Positions 1 to 5,006 of a DNA stretch of 5,006 bases are shown here, in pieces. Numbering within the stretch: the stretch's first letter is position 1; each line of letters opens with the position of its first letter. The notes under the pieces are model-generated. The model worked only from the letters and a program-made list of their open reading frames with translations, did not search any database and had not been told where the DNA came from. The position numbers and the translations under genes were made by a program. The DNA comes from an uncultured Clostridia bacterium (GTDB lineage: Bacteria; Bacillota; Clostridia; Oscillospirales; CAG-272). The DNA lies in assembly GCA_947624945.1 (NCBI GenBank), contig CANQMJ010000157.1:1-5006 (forward strand), written 5' to 3'.

Positions 1-145
1 CGTTGACGCACTCCTCCGCGTCCTCTTTTTGGCGCAGCACGCCGTATGTGACGGCATAATACGCGTGACCGTACTTTTCCATAGTGCGCTCGACCGCCGC
101 CTCGTCGCGCTTTCGGTACAGTTCCACTATCTTTGAGTCGTCCAT
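1..145 (-). CDS. ECF-like RNA polymerase sigma factor, N-terminal fragment (cut by left edge)
   Basis: Only the first 48 residues are in the window; the gene continues beyond position 1. Translation from ATG at 145 begins MDDSKIVELYRKRDE and ends near RQKEDAEECVN. This matches the start of sigma-70 region 2 in the extracytoplasmic-function (ECF) type of Firmicutes sigma factor: a short acidic start, an IVELYxxRDE helix, a KYGxxYYxVxYGVL core, then the DAEEcVN(D) motif that precedes the core-polymerase-binding helix. Proteins of this family bind RNA polymerase core and direct it to a specific promoter set, often with an anti-sigma partner encoded just downstream, which would be outside this window. 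The start is well supported by AAAGGAGG at 153-160, seven bases upstream of ATG. An extended -10 promoter lies about 100 nt upstream. The DNA-binding region 4 is not visible, so the subfamily and target promoters cannot be named. Confidence 0.8.
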   Translation of the reverse strand, partial: MDDSKIVELYRKRDEAAVERTMEKYGHAYYAVTYGVLRQKEDAEECVN

Positions 146-152
146 ATCGCCG

Positions 153-160
153 CCTCCTTT
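153..160 (-). promoter_or_regulatory. Ribosome binding site of the sigma factor gene
   Basis: On the minus strand this reads AAAGGAGG, followed by a seven-base spacer (CGGCGAT) and the ATG at 145. It is a near-ideal SD sequence and fixes the start of the partial sigma gene. Confidence 0.85.
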
Positions 161-244
161 CCCATGTCGTCAATGCCCTTCACCTGTAAAGACAACTTTT
201 TCACGCCGAACGTTTCGCAAAATTCAAAAATTTTTTTCGATAAT

Positions 245-273
245 ATTTTATCACGTCCGCGCGCGCCTTTCAA
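245..273 (-). promoter_or_regulatory. Promoter of the sigma factor gene (extended -10)
   Basis: On the minus strand, TTGAAA (268-273) is followed after exactly 17 bases by TAAAAT (245-250). Each hexamer matches the housekeeping consensus (TTGACA / TATAAT) at five of six positions. TGA directly precedes the -10, giving the extended TGnTAAAAT form. Transcription would start near 238, leaving an untranslated leader of about 93 nt before the ATG at 145. This is read from sequence only; no start site has been measured. Confidence 0.7.
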
Positions 274-276
274 CAA

Positions 277-314
277 GCATATATGCGTTTATTGCAAAAT
301 GTAAATTTGCAAAT
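277..314. repeat. Palindromes and TTGCAAA direct repeat between divergent promoters (possible operator)
   Basis: Three small symmetric elements are packed into 38 bp. GCATATATGC at 277-286 is a perfect 10-bp palindrome. ATTTGCAAAT at 305-314 is a second perfect palindrome. The heptamer TTGCAAA occurs at 292-298 and again at 307-313, a 15-base step. The cluster lies just upstream of the leftward -35 box (268-273) and about 70 bp upstream of the rightward -35. Such an arrangement could be a binding site for a dimeric regulator acting on one or both promoters, but AT-rich DNA produces short palindromes by chance and I do not recognise a named operator. Confidence 0.35.
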
Positions 315-381
315 GATATTGAACAGCGCGGTATGTGCTTTCTCGGCGGTGTATCGGAACGCGGATTTTTCAAAATAAATA

Positions 382-410
382 TTGATTTTACAGCCGTACT
401 CGCTTATAAT
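382..410 (+). promoter_or_regulatory. Promoter of the oxidoreductase gene
   Basis: TTGATT at 382-387 is followed after exactly 17 bases by a perfect TATAAT at 405-410. This is a strong housekeeping-sigma promoter by sequence. Transcription would start near A417, giving a leader of about 35 nt before the GTG at 452. It makes the oxidoreductase independent of the divergent sigma gene. Confidence 0.75.
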
Positions 411-431
411 GTAAGCATCATAAAGTCAAAA

Positions 432-437
432 AGGGAG
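432..437 (+). promoter_or_regulatory. Ribosome binding site with unusual spacing before the oxidoreductase
   Basis: AGGGAG is the only SD-like sequence upstream of the GTG start at 452, but it lies 14 bases away, longer than the usual 5-9. An ATG at 441 is only three bases downstream of it and opens a four-codon frame (Met-Gln-Ile-Pro, stop at 453-455) that overlaps the GTG. The SD may serve either start, or the second by re-initiation. Confidence 0.5.
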
Positions 438-451
438 ATTATGCAAATACC

Positions 452-1585
452 GTGAAAAAAACGATAGTCCTCGTCGGGATCGGAGGCTACGGCTCGCTCT
501 ACGTCAACGAAATCCTTCGCCCCGAAAATAAAGACAAATTCGACCTCGTCGGCGCCGTCGACCCGTTCCCCGCGTCGTGCCGCCGCCTCGACGACATCAT
601 ATCCGCATGCGGTCAACCGTACCGCACGCTGTCCGAATTCTACGCCGAACATACAGCCGAGCTGTGCGTCATCGCAACGCCGATACAGTTCCACACCGAA
701 AACATACTCGAAGCGCTCGCGCACGGCTCCGACGTGCTCTGCGAAAAGCCGCTCTGCGGCGACGCCCGCGACATTGACAAACTTCTCGACGCCGAAGCAA
801 AGAGCGGTCACCGCGTTTCGATAGGCTACCAGTGGTCGCACAGCGAGGCGATACAAAAGATGAAGTGTGACATCATGTCCGGCATCTACGGCGAGCCCGT
901 AAGCCTGCGCACGCTTATCCTTTGGCCGCGCGACAGGAAATACTTCGGACGCGGCACCGGCTGGGCGGGCAGGATACGCGCCGCCGACGGCTCGCTCATC
1001 TACGACAGCGTCGCCAACAACGCCGCCGCCCACTACCTGCACAACATGCTCTACGTGACGGGACGCGCCGTCGACGAGAGCCGCCGCGTCGTCGACGTCG
1101 ACGCTGACCTGACGCGAGTAAACGATATCGAAAACTTCGACTCTGCGGTCATTCGCTGCACGCTCGAGGGCGGCGCGAAAGCGCTGTTCGTTGCGTCACA
1201 CACAGTCGACGTGACTGTCAACCCGATATTCGACTACAAATTCACGCGCGGACGCATCACGTTCTCGCAGAACGATGCGCCCGAATCGCTCGCGGAGCGC
1301 GATATCTATACGGCGGGTCACATCGTCGGCGTCGCCGACGACGGCGTGCGCCGCGACTACGGCGACCCGTTCATCTTCCCCGAGCGCAAGCTGCACGTCG
1401 CCGCGTTCGGCGACAAAGTCCTATGCGGCATACGCGCCGCGTCCGAGCACACGCGCCTCATCAATAAGATCGGCGAGAGCTTCCCGATACGCGACATCGA
1501 CAAGAGCGAGATCCGCGAGCGCGGCGAGCTCCTCTACGTCGACGGACTGGCCGAGAAGCTGATAAGCATATATAACGAGGGATAA
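452..1585 (+). CDS. Gfo/Idh/MocA-family NAD(P)-dependent oxidoreductase
   Basis: A complete 377-residue protein of the usual length for this family, whose members oxidise or reduce sugars, inositols, amino sugars and related compounds in the cytoplasm. The N-terminal Rossmann fold begins at once: a beta strand, then GIGGYG at residues 9-14, and an acidic residue ending the second strand at Asp37 (GAVDPFP), which would favour NAD over NADP. The family signature EKP is at residues 98-100 (LCEKPLCGD). The C-terminal alpha/beta domain carries WPRDRKYFGRGTGWAGR near 158-174 and a segment with Asp185 and His194 in YDSVANNAAAHYLHN, the usual position of the catalytic residues. GTG at 452 is chosen because the Rossmann strand starts immediately after it and no other start fits. 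The gene is monocistronic, between its own promoter (382-410) and a terminator (1592-1623). The substrate cannot be told from sequence, and no transporter or sugar pathway gene is adjacent to suggest one. Confidence 0.9.
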   Translation: MKKTIVLVGIGGYGSLYVNEILRPENKDKFDLVGAVDPFPASCRRLDDIISACGQPYRTLSEFYAEHTAELCVIATPIQFHTENILEALAHGSDVLCEKPLCGDARDIDKLLDAEAKSGHRVSIGYQWSHSEAIQKMKCDIMSGIYGEPVSLRTLILWPRDRKYFGRGTGWAGRIRAADGSLIYDSVANNAAAHYLHNMLYVTGRAVDESRRVVDVDADLTRVNDIENFDSAVIRCTLEGGAKALFVASHTVDVTVNPIFDYKFTRGRITFSQNDAPESLAERDIYTAGHIVGVADDGVRRDYGDPFIFPERKLHVAAFGDKVLCGIRAASEHTRLINKIGESFPIRDIDKSEIRERGELLYVDGLAEKLISIYNEG

Positions 1586-1591
1586 AATCAC

Positions 1592-1623
1592 GACGGAGCG
1601 GCTTTTCTTAAAGCCGCTCCGTC
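1592..1623. terminator. Bidirectional intrinsic terminator between convergent genes
   Basis: GACGGAGCGGCTT (1592-1604) is perfectly complementary to AAGCCGCTCCGTC (1611-1623). A further T-A pair (1605/1610) gives a 14-bp stem with a four-base loop. On the plus strand it is followed by TTTCTGTTCT, and on the minus strand by GTGATTTTAT. It begins seven bases after the oxidoreductase stop and lies 14 bases beyond the stop of the leftward DUF2344 gene, so it can end both transcripts. The T-tracts are interrupted, so efficiency may differ between directions. Confidence 0.85.
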
Positions 1624-1637
1624 TTTCTGTTCTGTCC

Positions 1638-2351
1638 TTATCTGAACACGTTCCCGTCGATGTCGAATATGCCTGTGCGCGTGATCCCGTATACGTCGCC
1701 GCCCGGCGCGATGTTGTCGAGCGTGATACCCGTCGCGTTCGTCACGGCTTTGACCACATATTCGGGATTCAGATACGACTCCGACGCGGCGTCGAGCCGC
1801 GTTTTTATTCTGAGCTCGTCTCTGCCGCCCTCGCATACGAGCGATTTTATGAACGGTCTTATGTCGCACTCCGTCTCGCCCGACTTCGTCCGCTTCATCT
1901 CGACTATCGGGCCCGCCATCATTTTTTCAACGGCGCCGACCGGGTCGTCGCAGCAGCCAGTACCGCGAATGACGATGTCGTAATCCGAGTACGCGATATC
2001 GCGAAATTTTCTCTCCGGCGCATATGCGTCGATGATTTTTATATCGTCCGGCGACTCGCGGCGCAGACGCTCCGCTATCAGCGCATAGTCCGCGCTCTCG
2101 CCCATCACTTTCACGTCGAACAGCTCGTACGTGCTCTCGACGCCGACCGAAAGCGGCAGCGCAAACACAAGCTTCGGATGCGGGTTGAACCCTTCCGTGT
2201 AGTATATGCCGATGTCGGCGCGTATCAGCATGCGCGTCACCGTCCGCATAAGGTCGAGATGCGATATGAACGACAGCGCTCCCGTCTTTGTAAACGCGAC
2301 GCGCACCGGCGCTGTGGCAGGCTGCGTCACCGCTCTCTCATTTTCCGACAC
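1638..2351 (-). CDS. Radical SAM-linked protein, DUF2344 / TIGR03936 family
   Basis: A complete 237-residue protein. After a poorly conserved tail of about 15 residues, the DUF2344 core begins with VRVAFTKTGALSFISHLDLMR (residues 16-36) and GFNPHPK (54-60), followed by LVFALPLSVGVES. These are hallmark segments of the family found next to, or fused to, TIGR03960 radical SAM proteins. The family's biochemical role is not established to my knowledge; a role with the partner in modifying RNA or a translation component is sometimes inferred from frequent proximity to ribonuclease G and ribosomal protein genes, and that is not proven. The start is GTG at 2351, supported by a nine-base SD at 2357-2365 inside the preceding gene. 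The gene overlaps its partner by 25 nt, which points to coupled, perhaps stoichiometric, translation. No membrane segment or signal peptide is visible. It ends just before the bidirectional terminator. Confidence 0.9.
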   Translation of the reverse strand: MSENERAVTQPATAPVRVAFTKTGALSFISHLDLMRTVTRMLIRADIGIYYTEGFNPHPKLVFALPLSVGVESTYELFDVKVMGESADYALIAERLRRESPDDIKIIDAYAPERKFRDIAYSDYDIVIRGTGCCDDPVGAVEKMMAGPIVEMKRTKSGETECDIRPFIKSLVCEGGRDELRIKTRLDAASESYLNPEYVVKAVTNATGITLDNIAPGGDVYGITRTGIFDIDGNVFR

Positions 2352-4189
2352 AGCGTATCACCTCCGTACACAAACGCTCCGCACCCCGAGCAACTCTCGC
2401 GGCAATTCTTCGACGGCTCCGACCTCTCCGCCATCTCCATTTCGCGCATGAAAAACTTCTTCGTCACGCCGATGTCGATGACATCCCACGGCAATATTTC
2501 ACCGTAGTCTCGCTCGCGTCGAGCGTAAAAGTCGGGGTCTATGCCGGCGGCGCGGAACGATTCGTCCCACGTCTCCATCGAGAAATACTCGTCCCACGCG
2601 TCGAAAGACGCGCCGCGCTTGTGCATTTCGAGCAGCACACGCGACAGCCGCCTGTCGCCTCTCGCAAGCACAGCCTCGACGAACGACACCTTCGAGTCGT
2701 GAAAATTATACTTTATCTTTCTGTCGTGTATGTTGTCCGCTATTAACTGCTGACGGCGCTCGAACTCCTCCATCGTTATCTGCGGGAACCACTGGAACGG
2801 CGTGAACGGCTTCGGTATGAAGCACGCCGTCGATATCGTGACCTGCGGCGGACGGCGCTTGTTGCGCCCCTCCGTTTTGTAATATTCCTCGATAACGCGC
2901 TCCGCCAGCTTCGCGATGCCGACGACGTCCTCGTCCGTCTCCGTCGGCAGACCTATCATGAAGTACAGCTTGACCTGCGACTTGCCCGCCTCGAACGCGA
3001 TATGCACCGCGTTCAGTATGTCCTCCTCGCGGACGTTCTTGTTAATCGCGTCGCGCAGCCTCTGCGTCCCCGCCTCCGGCGCGAACGTCAGCCCCGACGA
3101 ACGCACGCCGCTTATCTTCGCCATAAGCTCGCGCGTAAAACTGTCGGCGCGCAGCGACGGCAGCGACAGCGATATTTTGTTGTCATTCGTCCACTTTATC
3201 AGCTCGTCAGTCAGGCTGTCGACGCACGTGTAGTCGTCGATAGCGAGCGACGTCAGCGATATCTCGTCGTAGCCCGTGTTCTTGTACATCTCCGCCGCCT
3301 GACGGCACAGCGTCTCGACGGACCTGTCGCGAACGGGACGGTATATCATGCCCGCCTGGCAGAATCGGCAGCCGCGTATGCAGCCGCGGAACACCTCGAG
3401 CATTATGCGGTCGTGGACGACCTCCGTGTACGGCATGACGGGACTCGTCGGAAAATATGCATTGTCGAAATCCTCGACGATGCGCTTTTTGACGCGTCTC
3501 GGCACGTTTTCGTCGACCGGCTCAAACGTCGATATCACACCGTCCGCACCGTATTCGACACGATACAGCGACGGCACATAGAAGCCCTCGAGCTCCGTCG
3601 CCGCCGCGTAGAGAAATTTTTCACGCGTGTACTCGCCCGATTCATTCATCTTGACGTACAATCTCGCGAGCTCGGGCAGCGCTTCCTCGCCCTCGCCGAT
3701 CGAGAAGATGTCGAAGAAATCCGCCACAGGCTCCGCGTTGTACGCGCACGGACCGCCGCCTATAACGATCGGATCGTCCTCGCCTCTTTCATTTGCGAGC
3801 ATAGGTATGCCTGCAAGGTCGAGCATCGCGAGCACGTTAGTGTAGCACATTTCGTATTGCAGCGTGAACGCGACGATGTCGAACTCCCTTATCGGGTCGC
3901 CGCTCTCGTGCGCCCAAAGCGGGATATCGTACTCCCTCATGCGCTCCTGCATATCCGTCCACGGCGTGTATACGCGCTCGCACCACACGTCGTCAAGCTC
4001 GTTTAGCGCGCCGTACAGTATGCGCACGCCGAGATTCGACATACCTATCTCATACGTATCTGGAAAACAGAACGCGAACCGGCACTTTATGCGCGATTTG
4101 TCCTTTACGACCTGATTTCTCTCGCCGCCCGTGTACCGCGCGGGCTTTGATACGCTTTTCAGTATGCTTGCATATTTTCTATGATCCAT
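2327..4189 (-). CDS. B12-binding-type radical SAM protein, TIGR03960 family
   Basis: A complete 620-residue protein of the usual family length. The N-terminal domain starts like other members (residues 9-21, ILKSVSKPARYTG) and then resembles the B12-binding domain of radical SAM methylthiotransferase-like and BchE-like enzymes: FPDTYEIGMSNLG (42-54), IGGGPCAYNAEP (143-154) and SIGEGEEAL (163-171). I see no classical DxHxxG cobalamin motif. The radical SAM domain has the 4Fe-4S ligands Cys270, Cys274 and Cys277 in GCIRGCRFC, then SLTSLAIDDY (311-320), SLPSLRAD (342-349), FAPEAGTQRLR (369-379) and KLYFMIGLPTET (407-418). These make it a probable S-adenosylmethionine-cleaving enzyme of the cytoplasm; its substrate is unknown. 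A second cluster, Cys596/Cys600/Cys603, sits at the C-terminus. Start ATG 4189 fits the family N-terminus and the upstream frame has no alternative start, but no SD is visible there. It is coupled to the DUF2344 gene, its usual partner. Confidence 0.93.
   Translation of the reverse strand: MDHRKYASILKSVSKPARYTGGERNQVVKDKSRIKCRFAFCFPDTYEIGMSNLGVRILYGALNELDDVWCERVYTPWTDMQERMREYDIPLWAHESGDPIREFDIVAFTLQYEMCYTNVLAMLDLAGIPMLANERGEDDPIVIGGGPCAYNAEPVADFFDIFSIGEGEEALPELARLYVKMNESGEYTREKFLYAAATELEGFYVPSLYRVEYGADGVISTFEPVDENVPRRVKKRIVEDFDNAYFPTSPVMPYTEVVHDRIMLEVFRGCIRGCRFCQAGMIYRPVRDRSVETLCRQAAEMYKNTGYDEISLTSLAIDDYTCVDSLTDELIKWTNDNKISLSLPSLRADSFTRELMAKISGVRSSGLTFAPEAGTQRLRDAINKNVREEDILNAVHIAFEAGKSQVKLYFMIGLPTETDEDVVGIAKLAERVIEEYYKTEGRNKRRPPQVTISTACFIPKPFTPFQWFPQITMEEFERRQQLIADNIHDRKIKYNFHDSKVSFVEAVLARGDRRLSRVLLEMHKRGASFDAWDEYFSMETWDESFRAAGIDPDFYARRERDYGEILPWDVIDIGVTKKFFMREMEMAERSEPSKNCRESCSGCGAFVYGGDTLCRKMRER
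2357..2365 (-). promoter_or_regulatory. SD sequence of the DUF2344 gene, embedded in the radical SAM gene
   Basis: On the minus strand this reads GGAGGTGAT, fully complementary to the 16S rRNA 3' tail as usually given for Firmicutes, with five bases (ACGCT) before the GTG start at 2351. It is formed by the Gly-Gly-Asp codons (residues 609-611) of the upstream protein. It decides the GTG start and indicates translational coupling. Confidence 0.85.
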
Positions 4190-4258
4190 ACAGTTTGGTC
4201 GAGGGGAGCGACGACGCCCCCCTCGTTTACTTTCGTAAGATTTATTGTTGACGCTTTA
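4190..4258. other. Short intergenic gap with no clear promoter
   Basis: The 69-nt gap between the ATPase-like stop and the radical SAM start contains the hairpin at 4200-4225 and a small TTAC-GAAA-GTAA inverted repeat beside it (about 4227-4238). I find no leftward pair of -35 and -10 boxes with good spacing, so co-transcription from upstream is plausible. Confidence 0.5.
4200..4225 (-). other. Hairpin in the leader immediately upstream of the radical SAM start
   Basis: On the minus strand CGAGGGGGGCG and CGCTCCCCTCG form an 11-bp stem (ten Watson-Crick pairs and one G-T) around a TCGT loop. The stem ends ten bases before the ATG at 4189. The following sequence (ACCAAACTGT) has no T-run, so it is a poor intrinsic terminator for the upstream ATPase-like gene. 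The only SD-like purine run (GAGGGGGG) is inside the stem. It may act as an RNA structure controlling translation or stabilising an mRNA end; the function is inferred. Confidence 0.6.
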
Positions 4259-5006
4259 TTACGACACTATCATCTTCGACGTTATAAACATCGGCACGAC
4301 CCAGAAAAGCTGATAAATCGTTATGAACAGCGGCGACAGTTCGAGCGAACCCGCGCCGAATATGATCGCGAGTATCGACACGAACACGCTTATCATGACC
4401 GATATGACTGCCAGCATCGTGTTTATGCTGCGCGCATGCAGCACCTTCTCGCAGAGCGTCACAGTCTGGAGCAGCGTCTTCGGCGAATCCTTCGAGACTA
4501 AACCGCTCGCGACGTTCGCCTCTACCTCCGTTCTGTCTGCCAGCGACTTGCATCTGATAATGCGGACGGGGTAACGCTTCAGCTTTATCTGTCTGCCGAG
4601 GAATTCCTCGGTCACGTTCGGGTCGAACGTCTTTATTCCGACGAACAGACCGCCGCGGTCTAACTGCTTGAGAATGAATTCAAAGTCGGCGTCGACGAGG
4701 TACGATATAAGCATACGCGAGACGAATTTGCCGTCCTGCACCATGTACATTATCGACACGGAGTCGCCGAACTCGTCGTTTCTGTGCTCCTGGAGCGGTC
4801 TCGGTATGCGTATACCTGCCGCCTCGATAGCGTCGAGCGAGCCGAATATCACCGACGAGCCGTCGACCGTCGTCTCAAGAAAACCGGGCATGCATCTTAC
4901 GAGCTCGACGTCCTCGGAGTGACCGATATCGCGCGTCGCGAGATCGAACACGTCCGCGAGCGGACCGCCGACTGTGCAGAACACGCTCGCCGCCATGTAG
5001 AGGACG
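4259..5006 (-). CDS. P-type ATPase-like membrane protein lacking catalytic motifs, C-terminal part (cut by right edge)
   Basis: The frame is open to the right edge (Val-Leu-Tyr precede the ATG at 4996), so the true start is outside the window; residues here are counted from that ATG. I read residues 1-60 as a P-type ATPase nucleotide-binding domain in which AASVFCTVGGPLADVF stands for the usual AASxExxSxHPLAxAI, PGFLETTVDG for PGxGVxAxVDG, and VIFGSLDAIEAAGIRIP for VxVGxxxFxxxxGIxxP. Residues 80-135 resemble the return to the phosphorylation domain, with TFDPNVT (123-129) where TGD(N) is expected. The GDGxND hinge motif that should follow is absent. Two hydrophobic segments (about 192-213 and 222-243) follow, near the C-terminus. 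This suggests a catalytically dead, perhaps regulatory, relative of cation ATPases; I recall similar proteins with a T-x-DPN-(I/V)-T motif in Clostridia but cannot verify this. The DKTGT phosphorylation site would be off-window. If the ATPase reading is wrong, it is an unassigned protein with two C-terminal membrane helices. Confidence 0.55.
   Translation of the reverse strand, partial: VLYMAASVFCTVGGPLADVFDLATRDIGHSEDVELVRCMPGFLETTVDGSSVIFGSLDAIEAAGIRIPRPLQEHRNDEFGDSVSIMYMVQDGKFVSRMLISYLVDADFEFILKQLDRGGLFVGIKTFDPNVTEEFLGRQIKLKRYPVRIIRCKSLADRTEVEANVASGLVSKDSPKTLLQTVTLCEKVLHARSINTMLAVISVMISVFVSILAIIFGAGSLELSPLFITIYQLFWVVPMFITSKMIVS

Larger units (their letters stand above)
146..451. other. Divergent intergenic region, AT-rich, 306 bp
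   Basis: No credible gene lies between the divergent sigma factor and oxidoreductase starts. The region is clearly richer in A and T than the flanking genes. It carries a leftward promoter (245-273), a rightward promoter (382-410), and between them a cluster of short palindromes and a TTGCAAA direct repeat (277-314). The long open frame at 84-455 on the plus strand runs antisense to the sigma gene and through both promoters, and its composition is not protein-like, so it is not called. Confidence 0.75.

Noticed and set aside
84..455. A 123-codon open frame on the plus strand
   Set aside because: It is antisense to the sigma gene, then crosses the AT-rich region with both promoters; it has no SD and a Ser/Phe/Arg-rich low-quality translation.
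404..1042. A 212-codon open frame on the minus strand within the oxidoreductase
   Set aside because: It is the antisense shadow of the oxidoreductase, rich in Ala/Val/Arg as expected from reading GC-rich codons backwards, and has no domain or SD support.
1080..1112. Dense GTCGAC / CGTCGACG repeats
   Set aside because: They encode Val-Asp and Arg-Val-Val-Asp in frame and reflect GC-rich codon choice; the same tetramers recur throughout the window in all genes.
3002..4006. A 334-codon open frame on the plus strand
   Set aside because: It lies wholly antisense to the confidently identified radical SAM gene, and its His/Arg/Val-rich translation resembles no family.
4200..4225. The hairpin read as a rho-independent terminator of the ATPase-like gene
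   Set aside because: The minus-strand sequence after the stem is ACCAAACTGT, without a T-run; it is kept as a leader structure instead.
4243..4290. A plus-strand TTGACG resembling a -35 box near 4248
   Set aside because: There is no -10 at 16-18 bp spacing and it would drive transcription antisense to the ATPase-like gene with no gene downstream.
1..5006. CRISPR arrays, tRNA or rRNA genes, insertion sequences, defence systems
   Set aside because: No regularly spaced repeats, cloverleaf-like or rRNA sequence, transposase or terminal inverted repeats were seen; every long real frame is explained by the five genes listed.

Overview
The window is a GC-rich (roughly 55-60% by eye), gene-dense bacterial segment. 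The clean Shine-Dalgarno (SD) sequences (AAAGGAGG, GGAGGTGAT), housekeeping-type promoters, and a TIGR03960/TIGR03936 gene pair suggest a high-GC Firmicutes lineage, probably Clostridia such as Oscillospirales or Christensenellales. This is inferred from gene content and style; no marker gene settles the taxonomy.

Layout, left to right. (1) Positions 1-145, minus: the first 48 codons of an ECF-like sigma factor that runs off the left edge. (2) Positions 146-451: an AT-rich divergent intergenic region with one good promoter facing each way and a TTGCAAA direct repeat with palindromes between them. (3) Positions 452-1585, plus: a complete Gfo/Idh/MocA-family NAD(P)-dependent oxidoreductase. (4) Positions 1592-1623: a strong hairpin that can terminate transcription from both sides. 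(5) Positions 4189-1638, minus: a B12-binding-type radical SAM protein (TIGR03960) whose 3' end overlaps the start of the radical SAM-linked DUF2344 protein (TIGR03936). (6) Positions 4190-4258: a short gap holding an 11-bp hairpin just before the radical SAM start codon. (7) Positions 5006-4259, minus: the C-terminal part of a membrane protein that reads like a P-type ATPase whose catalytic motifs have decayed; its N-terminus is beyond the right edge.

How the genes relate. The two radical SAM-system genes are translationally coupled (25-nt overlap, with the second gene's SD embedded in the first gene's last codons) and probably act together. The ATPase-like gene lies upstream on the same strand and may be co-transcribed, since I see no convincing promoter or T-tailed terminator in the 69-nt gap. 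The oxidoreductase appears to be a single-gene transcript with its own promoter and terminator. The sigma gene is divergent from it and could share regulation through the intergenic repeats.

I do not see a defence system, CRISPR array, mobile element, tRNA or rRNA. The items most worth a second look are the degenerate P-type ATPase-like protein, the hairpin with no SD at the radical SAM start, the second cysteine cluster at the radical SAM protein's C-terminus, and the four-codon mini-ORF overlapping the oxidoreductase start.
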